The notes beneath the pieces are model-generated. The model did not search any database. It was not told the DNA's origin and worked only from the letters and a program-made list of their open reading frames with translations. This document shows, piece after piece, positions 1-7,949 of a stretch of DNA of 64,000 nucleotides (position 1 is the first letter of the stretch; each line of letters starts with the position of its first letter). The DNA is from Streptomyces griseoluteus (GTDB lineage: Bacteria > Actinomycetota > Actinomycetes > Streptomycetales > Streptomycetaceae): contig JOBE01000005.1 of the NCBI GenBank assembly GCA_000717735.1, forward strand, positions 1-64,000. The letters are read 5' to 3'. A program made the position numbers and the translations under genes.

Positions 1-35
1 CACCTGGCATCTCGCCCCCACCGGCACATGACCAC

Positions 36-70
36 GAGGGGCTGCCCGGCCTCCGGCCGGACAGCCCCTC
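36..70. terminator. Hairpin terminator downstream of the enoyl-CoA hydratase gene
   Basis: An almost perfect inverted repeat, GAGGGGCTG-c-CCGGCC / GGCCGG-a-CAGCCCCTC, has a 3-nt loop. It lies about 50 bp beyond the stop of the leftward enoyl-CoA hydratase gene. There is no long T run, which is usual for Streptomyces terminators. Confidence 0.7.
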
Positions 71-119
71 AACAAGATCTTCATCAGTCTTCTAGGCGCG
101 CTCGGCGTATGGGCAGGCG

Positions 120-920
120 TCAGTCGCCGAGGCCCGCGAGGTCGCGCAGTCGGCGGGCCTGGGCGGCGCGCTCGGCGGCGCGCTGCTCCTCGTACGAGCG
201 GCCCGAGGCGCCCTGGAGCAGCGCCTTGGTCTCGGTGACCGCGTCGCGCGGCGCCGCGAGCAGGGCGGCGCCGAGGTCCCGTACGGCCGCGTCGAGTTCG
301 TCGACGGGCACGGACAGGTTGGCGAGACCGATGCGCTCGGCCTCCTCCGCGTGGACGAAGCGCCCGGTGGCGCAGATCTCGAGCGCGCGGGCGTAGCCGA
401 CGAGCGAGACGAGGGGGTGCGTCCCGGTCAGGTCCGGGACGAGCCCCAGGCTGGTCTCGCGCATGGCGAACTGCACGTCGTCGGCCACGACTCGCAGGTC
501 GCAGGCGAGGGCGAGCTGGAAGCCCGCCCCGATGGCGTGCCCCTGGACGGCCGCGATCGACACGAGGTCGCTGCGGCGCCACCAGGTGAACGCCTCCTGG
601 TATGCGGCGATCTCCGCGTCGAGGTCCTCGTCGGAACCTCGCGCGAGATCGAGGAAGGACGGCTCTCCGTCGAAGCCCTCGGGCGTGAACGCCTGCCGGT
701 CGAGACCCGCGGAGAAGGACTTGCCCTCGCCGCGCAGCACCACGACCCGCACGCTGCCGGGCAGAGACCGGCCGGCTTCTGTCAACGCCCGCCACAGAGC
801 GGGAGACTGAGCGTTGCGCTTCGCCGGATTGGTCAGGGTCACCGTGGCAACGGCGTCCTCGACGGTGAGCCGTACACCGTCCTTGTCGAATACGAGCTCA
901 GAGTCGTCGAGCGTAGTCAT
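120..920 (-). CDS. Enoyl-CoA hydratase/isomerase (crotonase) family protein
   Basis: A 266-aa crotonase-fold protein, the usual family length. The oxyanion-hole segment is visible as KSFSAGLDRQAF, followed by the second loop HAIGAGFQLALACDLRVVADDVQFAMRE. The Glu of the ARE-type motif and the following GLVPDLTG are where hydratases carry an acidic residue. Such enzymes hydrate or isomerise enoyl-CoA thioesters in fatty-acid or aromatic degradation; the exact substrate cannot be read here. I chose the ATG at 920 over a longer frame because GGAGG lies 6 nt upstream of it (GGAGGCGCCCC-ATG). It stands alone, transcribed leftward, with a terminator hairpin beyond its stop. Confidence 0.85.
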   Translation of the reverse strand: MTTLDDSELVFDKDGVRLTVEDAVATVTLTNPAKRNAQSPALWRALTEAGRSLPGSVRVVVLRGEGKSFSAGLDRQAFTPEGFDGEPSFLDLARGSDEDLDAEIAAYQEAFTWWRRSDLVSIAAVQGHAIGAGFQLALACDLRVVADDVQFAMRETSLGLVPDLTGTHPLVSLVGYARALEICATGRFVHAEEAERIGLANLSVPVDELDAAVRDLGAALLAAPRDAVTETKALLQGASGRSYEEQRAAERAAQARRLRDLAGLGD

Positions 921-1005
921 GGGGCGCCTCCGGTTCCGGTGCAGCACTGCATCCATCCGATGCTAAGTGACTGCACAGTAACCACCTGGCCGGCCCAAGG
1001 GCCGA

Positions 1006-1037
1006 CCGGGTGGCCACCGAGAGACCCGGTGGCCCGG
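1006..1037. terminator. Probable terminator hairpin behind the small HTH gene
   Basis: CCGGG(tgg)CCACCG, a short gaga loop, then CCCGGTGGCCCGG form an interrupted G/C stem just beyond the stop of the leftward HTH gene. The fit is imperfect. Confidence 0.4.
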
Positions 1038-1053
1038 TCGAGCCGCCCCTGTG

Positions 1054-1275
1054 TCAGGCCGAGGCTGCCTTCTTGCCCCGTGTCGCTCCGCCGCGTCCAC
1101 GCAGCGTGACTCCGGACTCGCTGAGCATCCGGTGGACGAATCCGTAGGAGCGGCCCGTTTCCTCGGCCAGCGCCCGGATGCTCGCACCGGAGTCGTACTT
1201 CTTCTTCAGGTCTGCCGCGAGCTTGTCGCGCGCGGCGCCGGTTACCCGGCTGCCCTTCTTCAGAGTCTCGGCCAC
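1054..1275 (-). CDS. Small helix-turn-helix DNA-binding protein
   Basis: A 73-aa basic protein starting VAETLKKGSRVTG. A Lys-rich segment (LAADLKKKYDSG, about residues 16-27) precedes an HTH signature ASIRALAEETGRSYGFVHRMLSESG (about 28-52), and the tail is basic (RGRGGATRGKKAASA). It resembles the small conserved helix-turn-helix proteins found across Streptomyces; a regulatory or nucleoid role is inference. The GTG at 1275 is preceded by GAGGAGG at a 5-nt spacing, so the longer reading frame upstream is not coding. Confidence 0.8.
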   Translation of the reverse strand: MAETLKKGSRVTGAARDKLAADLKKKYDSGASIRALAEETGRSYGFVHRMLSESGVTLRGRGGATRGKKAASA

Positions 1276-1628
1276 CCGTGCCTCCTCATGGGAAGTGCGC
1301 TCTGGACTTCTCATGATCACCCCTCCCGTCCGTCCTGGCCACCCATTCGACAAGGTCCGTGCCGCCGGGTTTGTCGCCGAGTGCGGCGTCATCACGAACG
1401 GAAGCCCATATTCCGGGGGGCCCGAGAGGCGCCCTCGCGCCGATCGGCGGGGGAAGTGCCAGGTCAGCGATGCGAGGGGAACACACGTACGGCGCGGGTC
1501 TGCCGGAAGGATTCGGCAGAGCACCGCGCCGGGGGTACGAGACACCCTCACTCAGATGAAGGATCACGCATGAGCCGAATGATCCAGCCCGGAATGATCA
1601 CCCGGGACCACGAAGGGCCCCGTCCGGG
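1276..1628. other. Intergenic region between the HTH gene and the ABC-F gene
   Basis: A 353-bp gap with no credible gene. It must contain the leftward promoter of the HTH gene; its RBS GAGGAGG is at 1281-1287. A 7-bp perfect inverted repeat TCTGCCG...CGGCAGA lies at 1499-1520. An imperfect stem ACCCGGGAC...GTCCGGGT near 1600-1630 could terminate the ABC-F transcript. Nothing else stands out. Confidence 0.5.
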
Positions 1629-3227
1629 TCAGGCGAGCGCCACCAGGTCCGCGTAGTCCGGGCCCCACAGGTCCTCGACGCCGTCCGGGAGCAGGATGAT
1701 CCGCTCCGGCTCGAGCGCGTCGACCGCGCCCTCGTCGTGGGTGACGAGGACGACGGCGCCCTTGTAGGTGCGCAGGGCCCCGAGGATCTCCTCGCGGCTC
1801 GCCGGGTCCAGGTTGTTGGTCGGCTCGTCGAGGAGCAGCACGTTCGCCGAGGAGACGACCAGGGTGGCCAGGGCCAGGCGGGTCTTCTCGCCGCCGGAGA
1901 GGACTCCGGCCGGCTTGTCGACGTCGTCGCCGGAGAAGAGGAACGAGCCGAGCGTCTTGCGGACCTGGACGAGGTCGAGGTCGGGCGCGGCCGAGCGCAT
2001 GTTCTCCAGGACGCTGCGCTCGGGGTCGAGCGTCTCGTGCTCCTGGGCGTAGTAGCCGAGCTTGAGGCCGTGGCCGGGGGTCACCTCGCCGGTGTCGGGC
2101 GTCTCGGCCCCGGCGAGCAGCCGGAGCAGCGTGGTCTTGCCCGCGCCGTTGAGGCCGAGGATGACGACGCGCGAGCCCTTGTCGATGGCGAGGTCCACAT
2201 CGGTGAAGATCTCGAGCGAGCCGTAGGACTTGGAGAGCCCCTCGGCCGTCAGCGGGGTCTTGCCGCAGGGCGCCGGGTCCGGGAAGCGGAGCTTGGCGAC
2301 CTTGTCGGAGGCGCGGACCGCCTCCAGGCCGGAGAGCAGGCGCTCGGCGCGCTTGGCCATGTTCTGCGCGGCGACGGTCTTGGTGGCCTTGGCGCGCATC
2401 TTGTCGGCCTGCGAGTTGAGGGCCGCGGCCTTCTTCTCGGCGTTCTGGCGCTCGCGCTTGCGGCGCTTCTCGTCGGCCTCGCGCTGCTGCTGGTAGAGCT
2501 TCCAGCCCATGTTGTAGACGTCGATCGTGGAGCGGTTGGCGTCCAGGTAGAAGACCTTGTTGACCACGGTCTCGACGAGGTCGACGTCGTGGGAGATGAC
2601 GATGAAGCCGCCGCGGTACGTCTTCAGGTAGTCGCGCAGCCAGACGATGGAGTCGGCGTCGAGGTGGTTGGTCGGCTCGTCGAGGAGGAGCGTGTCGGCG
2701 TCCGAGAACAGGATGCGGGCGAGTTCGACACGACGGCGCTGACCGCCGGAGAGGGTGTGCAGCGGCTGGCCGAGGACCCGGTCGGGCAGGCCGAGGGCGG
2801 CGGCGATGGTGGAGGCCTCGGCCTCGGCCGCGTATCCGCCCTTGGTCAGGAACTCGGTCTCCTGGCGCTCGTACTGCCGCATGGCCTTGTCGCGGGTGGC
2901 GCCGGAGCCGGTGGCGATGCGCTCCTCGTTCATCCGCATCTTCTTGAGGAGGACGTCGAGGCCACGGGCGGAGAGGACGCGGTCGCGGGCCAGGACGTCG
3001 AGGTCGCCGGTGCGCGGGTCCTGCGGGAGGTAGCCGACCTCGCCGGAGCGGGCGATGGTGCCGCCGGCGGGAACGCCCTCGCCCGCGAGGCACTTGGTGA
3101 GGGTGGTCTTGCCCGCTCCGTTGCGGCCGACGAGGCCGATGCGGTCGCCCTTGGCGATGCGGAAGGAAGCGGACTCGATGAGGACGCGGGCGCCGGCGCG
3201 CAGCTCGATGCCGGAAGCGGTGATCAC
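1629..3227 (-). CDS. ABC-F family ATPase (soluble tandem ABC protein)
   Basis: A 532-aa protein with two complete ABC cassettes and no membrane segments, the ABC-F layout. Cassette 1 has Walker A GRNGAGKT at residues 34-41, an LSGGQRRRVELARIL signature and Walker B LLLDEPTNHLD. Cassette 2 has Walker A GLNGAGKTT near 358, signature LSGGEKTRLALATL near 443 and LLLDEPTNNLD. A charged linker rich in Lys, Arg and Glu (KRRKRERQNAEKKAAALNSQ) separates them, as in ribosome-acting ABC-F factors. The role is probably translation quality control or ribosome protection; whether it gives antibiotic resistance is unknown. The GTG at 3227 gives the conserved start MITASGIELRAGARVLI and has CTGGAG upstream. 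Confidence 0.88.
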   Translation of the reverse strand: MITASGIELRAGARVLIESASFRIAKGDRIGLVGRNGAGKTTLTKCLAGEGVPAGGTIARSGEVGYLPQDPRTGDLDVLARDRVLSARGLDVLLKKMRMNEERIATGSGATRDKAMRQYERQETEFLTKGGYAAEAEASTIAAALGLPDRVLGQPLHTLSGGQRRRVELARILFSDADTLLLDEPTNHLDADSIVWLRDYLKTYRGGFIVISHDVDLVETVVNKVFYLDANRSTIDVYNMGWKLYQQQREADEKRRKRERQNAEKKAAALNSQADKMRAKATKTVAAQNMAKRAERLLSGLEAVRASDKVAKLRFPDPAPCGKTPLTAEGLSKSYGSLEIFTDVDLAIDKGSRVVILGLNGAGKTTLLRLLAGAETPDTGEVTPGHGLKLGYYAQEHETLDPERSVLENMRSAAPDLDLVQVRKTLGSFLFSGDDVDKPAGVLSGGEKTRLALATLVVSSANVLLLDEPTNNLDPASREEILGALRTYKGAVVLVTHDEGAVDALEPERIILLPDGVEDLWGPDYADLVALA

Positions 3228-3493
3228 GGACAGACTCCAGGGCGGTGGGAAACGGCGGAAGGACGGCTGATGAAGGGCTTCGACGCCGCTAATGCACGGG
3301 GAGAATGGCCATACGGCCAGTCTAACGGGCGCCTGCAACTGGTTTTCGGCCATGCGGGGTACGAGGGCGCGATCGGGAGCTATCTCACGTTCCCGCCGAT
3401 GCTTCGCAAAAGGGGCAAGTGGTGGGAGATCGCCTGATACTCGGCGCAGGGCGGCGGCCACTGCCGCGGCAGTGACGCGGAGGGTGGTGAACC

Positions 3494-4384
3494 GTGCAGT
3501 TCGACGACGACGCCGATCTGGACACCACGGAGGTACGGGACGTCCGGGGCAGCCGCATCCCCGGCGGCAGGGCCACCGTCGGCGGCGGCATCATCGGCTT
3601 CATCGCGCTGATCCTGGGCGTGCTCTTCGGGGTGGGACCGGATCAGCTCGGGCTCTCCGCCGGCGGCGAGGAGCCCTCGGCCAGCTCCTCCTCGGTGGCC
3701 CAGGTGAACCAGAGCTGCCGCAAGGGTTCGGACGCCAACGCGCGCGAGGACTGCCGGATCGTCGCCGTCGTCAACAGTCTGCAGGACTTCTGGCGGAGCG
3801 AGTACGCGCGCAGGGGCGGCACCTACGGGAGCGCCGCCACCGTGATGTTCAGCCAGCGGGTCGCGACCGCGTGCGGCTCCGCGACCTCGGCCGTCGGCCC
3901 CTTCTACTGCCCCGGCGACCGGCAGGTCTATCTGGACCTGGGCTTCTTCGAGGAGCTGCGGACCAAGTTCGGGTCGAGCGGCGGACCCTTCGCCCAGGCG
4001 TACGTGGTGGCGCACGAGTACGGCCATCACGTCCAGAACCTCATGGGGACCCTGAGCCGCGCCCAGGACGGGCGGACCGGCGCGGACTCCAACGCCGTGC
4101 GGGTCGAGCTCCAGGCCGACTGCTACGCGGGCGTGTGGGCCCGGCACGCGACGAGCACGCCCGACGACCGGACGGGCCGGCCGCTGCTGACCACGCTCAC
4201 GGACGCGGACATCCGGGACGGCCTGGACGCGGCGGCCGCGGTGGGCGACGACCGGATCCAGGAGAGGTTCCAGGGCCGGGTGACGCCGGAGAACTGGACG
4301 CACGGCTCGGCGGCCCAGCGACAGCAGTGGTTCCACGAGGGCTACCGGACCGGCGACATGGCCCGGTGCAACACCTTCCGCTGA
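3494..4384 (+). CDS. Membrane-anchored neutral zinc metallopeptidase (YpfJ family)
   Basis: A 296-aa protein with a short acidic cytoplasmic head, one transmembrane segment at about residues 31-47 ([17 protein letters not shown]) and an extracytoplasmic catalytic domain. The zinc motif HEYGHH is at 174-179, and a downstream Glu-containing stretch [13 protein letters not shown] is where the third ligand is expected. Four Cys (C75, C87, C127, C139) could form disulfides outside the cell. This is the YpfJ-type putative neutral zinc metallopeptidase family; its substrate is unknown. The GTG start at 3494 has GGAGGGTGGTGA upstream. It is divergent from the ABC-F gene. Confidence 0.85.
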   Translation: MQFDDDADLDTTEVRDVRGSRIPGGRATVGGGIIGFIALILGVLFGVGPDQLGLSAGGEEPSASSSSVAQVNQSCRKGSDANAREDCRIVAVVNSLQDFWRSEYARRGGTYGSAATVMFSQRVATACGSATSAVGPFYCPGDRQVYLDLGFFEELRTKFGSSGGPFAQAYVVAHEYGHHVQNLMGTLSRAQDGRTGADSNAVRVELQADCYAGVWARHATSTPDDRTGRPLLTTLTDADIRDGLDAAAAVGDDRIQERFQGRVTPENWTHGSAAQRQQWFHEGYRTGDMARCNTFR

Positions 4385-4452
4385 GTTGCCGGTGGGGACT
4401 GACAGACTGAGACCTGGATCACATTCGGCTGAATCGAAGGGAAGTGATCGGG

Positions 4453-4854
4453 ATGGCTGAGGCCCCCCACATCTGTCCGACGCTGACGTACGAGGACGCG
4501 AAGGCGGCGATCTCCCAGCTCACGGAGGGTTTCGGCTTCACCGCGACCGCCGTGTACGAGGGCGAGGACGGGCGGATCGCGCACGCCGAGCTGTCGTACG
4601 GGAACGGCATGGTGATGCTCGGCAGCAAGGGCACCGGCAGCGAGTTCGACAAGCTGATGGCGGGGTCCGGCCCGGTGGGCGTCTTCGTGCACGTCGACGA
4701 CGTGGACGAGCACCACGCGCGGGCCGTGGCCCAGGGCATCGAGATCGTGATGCCGCCGAAGGACCAGGACTACGGCTCCCGGGACTACATGGCCCGGGAC
4801 GCCGAGGGCAACATCTGGAGCTTCGGGACGTACACGCCGGGCGCCGCGGAGTAG
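4453..4854 (+). CDS. VOC (glyoxalase/bleomycin-resistance fold) protein
   Basis: A 133-aa vicinal-oxygen-chelate protein of the 'PhnB-like' single-domain type. Visible elements are the N-terminal half PTLTYEDAKAAISQLTEGFGF, the central FVHVDDVDEHHARAVAQG, and the C-terminal DYGSRDYMARDAEGNIWSFGTY. The DxEGNxWSFGT end is characteristic. Members act as glyoxalases, dioxygenases or drug binders; the substrate is not predictable. I chose the ATG at 4453 because AAGGGAAG lies 9 nt upstream; the in-frame GTG at 4444 overlaps that site. Confidence 0.8.
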   Translation: MAEAPHICPTLTYEDAKAAISQLTEGFGFTATAVYEGEDGRIAHAELSYGNGMVMLGSKGTGSEFDKLMAGSGPVGVFVHVDDVDEHHARAVAQGIEIVMPPKDQDYGSRDYMARDAEGNIWSFGTYTPGAAE

Positions 4855-4857
4855 AGC

Positions 4858-4883
4858 GTGTCCGGCGCTGGTCCGCCGGACAC
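4858..4883. terminator. Bidirectional hairpin terminator
   Basis: A perfect 10-bp stem GTGTCCGGCG / CGCCGGACAC with a 6-nt loop, placed between the convergent VOC gene and the gene ending at 4919. Confidence 0.75.
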
Positions 4884-4918
4884 ACGTCCCCGCCGGGCGC
4901 CGGGCCCGACAGGGCCGC

Positions 4919-6337
4919 TCAGGCGCCGCCGGTGTGCACCTGGAAGGCGGCCCTGCGGACCGCCTTGGCCAGGGCCGGGTCCGGGTGGGCTGCGGCCAGG
5001 GCGACCAGGACCTGGACGGTACGGGGGTGGCCGACCGCCCTCACCTCGTCGAGGAGCGCCGGAACGGTGCCCTGCACCGCCGAGTCGAGGTGCCGGACGA
5101 GCAGCTCGCTCTCGCCGTGGTCGGCGACGGCCGCCGCCGTGTCCACCCAGAGCCAGGTCGACTCCTCGCGGGTCAGGACCTCCTGGGCGTCGTCCGGGTC
5201 GGCGCCCTCGTACTCCGCGAGCCAGAGCAGCGCGTACGGCCGCAGGGAGGGCTCGGCGACGGTGGCCCGCACCTCCGCCTCCGCGGGGGCGCCGACGACC
5301 CGGAGCGCCTCGAAGGCGAGGCCGCGCAGCAGGGCGTCCTCGCCCCGGGCGACGGCCAGGAGCTCGGTCACCGCGCTGGAGAGGGTGCGGGCCGCGAGCC
5401 AGGCGCGGTACTCGGCGCGGGCCGGGCCCGGGGTGAGCCGGGCGCAGCCGCGGAGCATGTCCTCCGCGGACTGCTCGATGTTGCCCGCGGGGCTCTGCGC
5501 GGCGACGCAGATCTGCTCCAGCTTGACCCAGACCGCCCAGTTGCCGAGCGGGGTCAGGGTGGCGTGACGCGCCTCGGTGCCCGGGTCGAGGGTGAGCGCT
5601 CCGACGGCCGCCAGGCCTTCGAGCGCCCAGTCGAGGAGGGCGGGAAGTCCGTCGGTGGCGGCCGGGCCGGGGATGCCGGCGGCCTCGGGGGCGGGGCCGG
5701 CCGCCGGGACCTCGCAGCGCTCCTCGCGCAGCTCCTCGACGCGCTGGCCGAGCAGGTCGAGGAGGGCGGGGACGAGGACCGGGCCCTGGGAGAGCTGGAG
5801 CAGCGAGAGCACCTGCGGGACGGCCTCGACGACCTCGGCGACGGCGCTCGGCTCGACCTTCTCGGGGGCCGGGTGGACCAGCGACCAGGCGTCGAAGAGG
5901 GCGACCCAGCCGCGCAGCACGGCGGAGTCGTCACGGTCCCAGGCGTGCAGCCGCCAGCCGGGGCGGGCGGTGTCGCCGTGGAGCTCGACGAGTCCGGCGA
6001 GCCGGGCGCGGTCCCAGCCGGCCCGGATCTGGTCGGACGTCAGGTTCAGTGCGGCCGCGGCCCGTTCCTGGGCGGTGACGGGCCCCGGGCCGGTGCGGAG
6101 GGTCGCTTCGGCGTCGCGCGGGGCGGCGGCCCAGCGGGCGATCCGTACGGCGTCGGCGAGGACGTGCCGGGCCTGCCGGGCGAGTTCCGCGCGGGGCGGA
6201 GTGCCCTCGGGCGGCCTCGGCGCCGGCCGGGTGCGCCGGGTCGTCACGGCCCGTCGGGCGGTGGCCAGCGCCTGCGGGCGGACGAGTCGGAGTCTGGAGT
6301 TGCGCGCCAATGGTTCATCGGGCTTTCGAGACGTCAC
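4919..6337 (-). CDS. Large unrecognised protein, paralogue of the gene at 57362-58825
   Basis: I do not recognise a named family. It is about 472 aa, Ala/Leu/Glu-rich, with no signal peptide or membrane segment. It looks mostly helical with a HEAT-like C-terminal part (ALLRGLAFEALRVVGAPAEAEVRATV). It is clearly related to the 487-aa protein at 57362-58825. Both open with a helix ending in AVRIARWA / AVRLARWA. Both have a central repeated 'LLxWALEGLxAVGAL...TPLGxxAV' winged-helix-like element, and both end in a domain running from AWLAARTL / AWLAGRDAL to a KA-R-x-AF-x close. The start is uncertain: GTG at 6337 has only GGGAAG about 10 nt upstream. It ends convergently with the VOC gene. Confidence 0.6.
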   Translation of the reverse strand: MTSRKPDEPLARNSRLRLVRPQALATARRAVTTRRTRPAPRPPEGTPPRAELARQARHVLADAVRIARWAAAPRDAEATLRTGPGPVTAQERAAAALNLTSDQIRAGWDRARLAGLVELHGDTARPGWRLHAWDRDDSAVLRGWVALFDAWSLVHPAPEKVEPSAVAEVVEAVPQVLSLLQLSQGPVLVPALLDLLGQRVEELREERCEVPAAGPAPEAAGIPGPAATDGLPALLDWALEGLAAVGALTLDPGTEARHATLTPLGNWAVWVKLEQICVAAQSPAGNIEQSAEDMLRGCARLTPGPARAEYRAWLAARTLSSAVTELLAVARGEDALLRGLAFEALRVVGAPAEAEVRATVAEPSLRPYALLWLAEYEGADPDDAQEVLTREESTWLWVDTAAAVADHGESELLVRHLDSAVQGTVPALLDEVRAVGHPRTVQVLVALAAAHPDPALAKAVRRAAFQVHTGGA

Positions 6338-6437
6338 GGGGGGCAGTCTTCCCGCTGACGGCCCGAAAGCCCAATCGGAATCGGACGCCCCGTCGGAACG
6401 GGCCCGTGACGGGCCCGGCCCTATCGACGGGGCGCCT

Positions 6438-7565
6438 CTAGAGGAGTGGGGTGAGGAAGCGGCGCAGGGACTCCTCGTAGCGGACCGGGTCGGCGTTCCA
6501 CATCGCCGCATGCGGAGCCTGCCGGACGGTCTGGAGGGAGACGAGGCCGGGGCGCCGGGCGGCGAGTTCGACGGACCGTTCCCAGGGGGCGATGGTGTCG
6601 TCGGGGCCGTGGAACAGCAGGATCGGGATCCGCGGGGCGTCCGGTGCGGAGGCGACGGTGAGCAGGTCCTCGTGCGGGCCGGTCCGGCCCTGGGCGGCGC
6701 GGACCGCGAGCGGAAGCAGCGGAGCGGGGACGTGGCGGGCCGCCGCGAGGTTGCGGAGGGTGGCCTCCCAGTCCAGCACCGGGGAGTCGAGGACGAGGCC
6801 GCTGATCCGGTCGCGCACCCCCGACTCGGCGGCGGCGCGCAGGGCCATCGAGGCGCCGGTCCCCCAGCCGTGCAGCACGACCTTGGCGGCGCCCCTGCGG
6901 ACGGCGTAGCGGATGGCGGCGTCGACGTCCCGCCACTCGGAGTCGCCGAGGTGGGCCAGGCCGTCCGGGGCGGCGGGCGCCCCCTCGTCGCCGCGGTAGG
7001 CGGGAACGAGGACGGGGATCTTGCGGCGGCTGAAGAAGGGGACGACGTTCAGCGGGTGCTCGCGGGTGGTGCCGAGGCCGTGCAGGGCGATGACCCAGGT
7101 GGGACGGGGGCCGGGCACGAGCCAGGCGGGCAGGGGGCCGAGCTCGCCGGGGATCTCGGCGTCCTCGTGGGCGAGCCCGAGGGCGCCGAGCGGCGTGCCG
7201 CGGTGCAGCTGGGGGGTGAGGCGGACGCGGGCGCCGGGGCCGAGCACGCCGAGTTCGACGCGTTCGAGCCGCCGGACGACGGTGTCGGCGGTGTGCGGGA
7301 CCCGGTCGAGGACCGGGCCGACGACGGCGTGCAGACCGGGGCCCTCCAGGCCGTACGTGCCGGGGCGCAGCGAGGCGAGGCTGCGGGTGAGGGTGATCCG
7401 CTCGGGGCCCGTGGCGTGCACGGTCAGCCGTGGATCTCCGGGGAGGGGACGTCCGGACGGTGCCCTGAGGGCGACGTCGCTGGCGTACCGGCCGGCCGCG
7501 ACCGCGGCCACGCCGACACCGAGCAGAGTGGTGACGGCCGCTGCCGTCGCTGTAACCGGGCGCAC
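6438..7565 (-). CDS. Membrane-anchored alpha/beta hydrolase, nucleophile elbow lacks Ser
   Basis: A 375-aa protein with an N-terminal hydrophobic segment (about residues 5-23, TATAAAVTTLLGVGVAAVAAG) and a C-terminal prolyl-oligopeptidase-like alpha/beta hydrolase domain. HGLGTTREH is the oxyanion-region HG motif. HGPDDTIAPWE carries the likely catalytic Asp and QAPHAAMWN the catalytic His. The elbow that should be G-x-S-x-G reads HGWGTGAS, with Gly235 (codon ggg) where Ser is expected. It may be inactive as a hydrolase, or use Ser239, or have another role. The start GTG 7565 places the hydrophobic segment at the N-terminus, but its Shine-Dalgarno is poor, so the exact start is uncertain. Confidence 0.75.
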   Translation of the reverse strand: MRPVTATAAAVTTLLGVGVAAVAAGRYASDVALRAPSGRPLPGDPRLTVHATGPERITLTRSLASLRPGTYGLEGPGLHAVVGPVLDRVPHTADTVVRRLERVELGVLGPGARVRLTPQLHRGTPLGALGLAHEDAEIPGELGPLPAWLVPGPRPTWVIALHGLGTTREHPLNVVPFFSRRKIPVLVPAYRGDEGAPAAPDGLAHLGDSEWRDVDAAIRYAVRRGAAKVVLHGWGTGASMALRAAAESGVRDRISGLVLDSPVLDWEATLRNLAAARHVPAPLLPLAVRAAQGRTGPHEDLLTVASAPDAPRIPILLFHGPDDTIAPWERSVELAARRPGLVSLQTVRQAPHAAMWNADPVRYEESLRRFLTPLL

Positions 7566-7949
7566 GCTCCCAGTCTCGGCAGGGTGGGGAGGAGCTGCCA
7601 CCGGACGGACCCGGACGGGGGGCCTTGCCGCGGTGGCCCCGGGACCGCGGGACCCACTCCCGGGAGTGACATGGGTCTCCTCGGCGGGGTCCCCCGGTCG
7701 GATGGTTCGGTCCACGGGGCGGAACCGGGTGCCGGGGGTGGAACCGGGGTGGGGCCCGTGTGCCCGGTGTGGGCCCGGATTACCCCGGGTTGTGGGTGAC
7801 CGCATCGTGGACAGTCCGGCCGCCGGAGCCGTAAACGGAATCTCTTGACACCGGATCGGGACACCATGCCGCCGGACCCAGTTCACCTTCCGTTCACTCA
7901 GGTTGCCTACGTTCGTCCAGCCACTGACGTCAAACGATTGCCTGGGTAA
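7566..7949. other. Divergent control region between the hydrolase and the phosphate transporter
   Basis: 384 bp without a gene. The left half is GC-rich and low in complexity (repeated GGTG and CCGGGG strings around 7725-7795). The right half carries the PHO box at 7881-7902 and the leader of the transporter gene. A TTGACA at 7845-7850 has no convincing -10 partner. Confidence 0.5.
7881..7902 (+). promoter_or_regulatory. PHO box (PhoP binding site) upstream of the PiT transporter
   Basis: Two adjacent 11-bp direct repeats, GTTCACCTTCC and GTTCACTCAGG. This matches the known Streptomyces PhoP site: 11-nt units whose first seven bases approach GTTCACC. It ends 47 bp upstream of the ATG, so PhoP could act as activator or repressor at the promoter. 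Confidence 0.8.

Noticed and set aside
1564..3093. 509-aa Arg/Pro-rich reading frame overlapping the ABC-F gene
   Set aside because: It is the out-of-frame shadow of the ABC-F gene; composition is RRRP-rich with no domain, as is typical of alternative frames in high-GC DNA.
7845..7873. TTGACA -35 box before the PiT gene
   Set aside because: No acceptable -10 hexamer lies 16-19 bp downstream; the PHO box region is the better regulatory signal.
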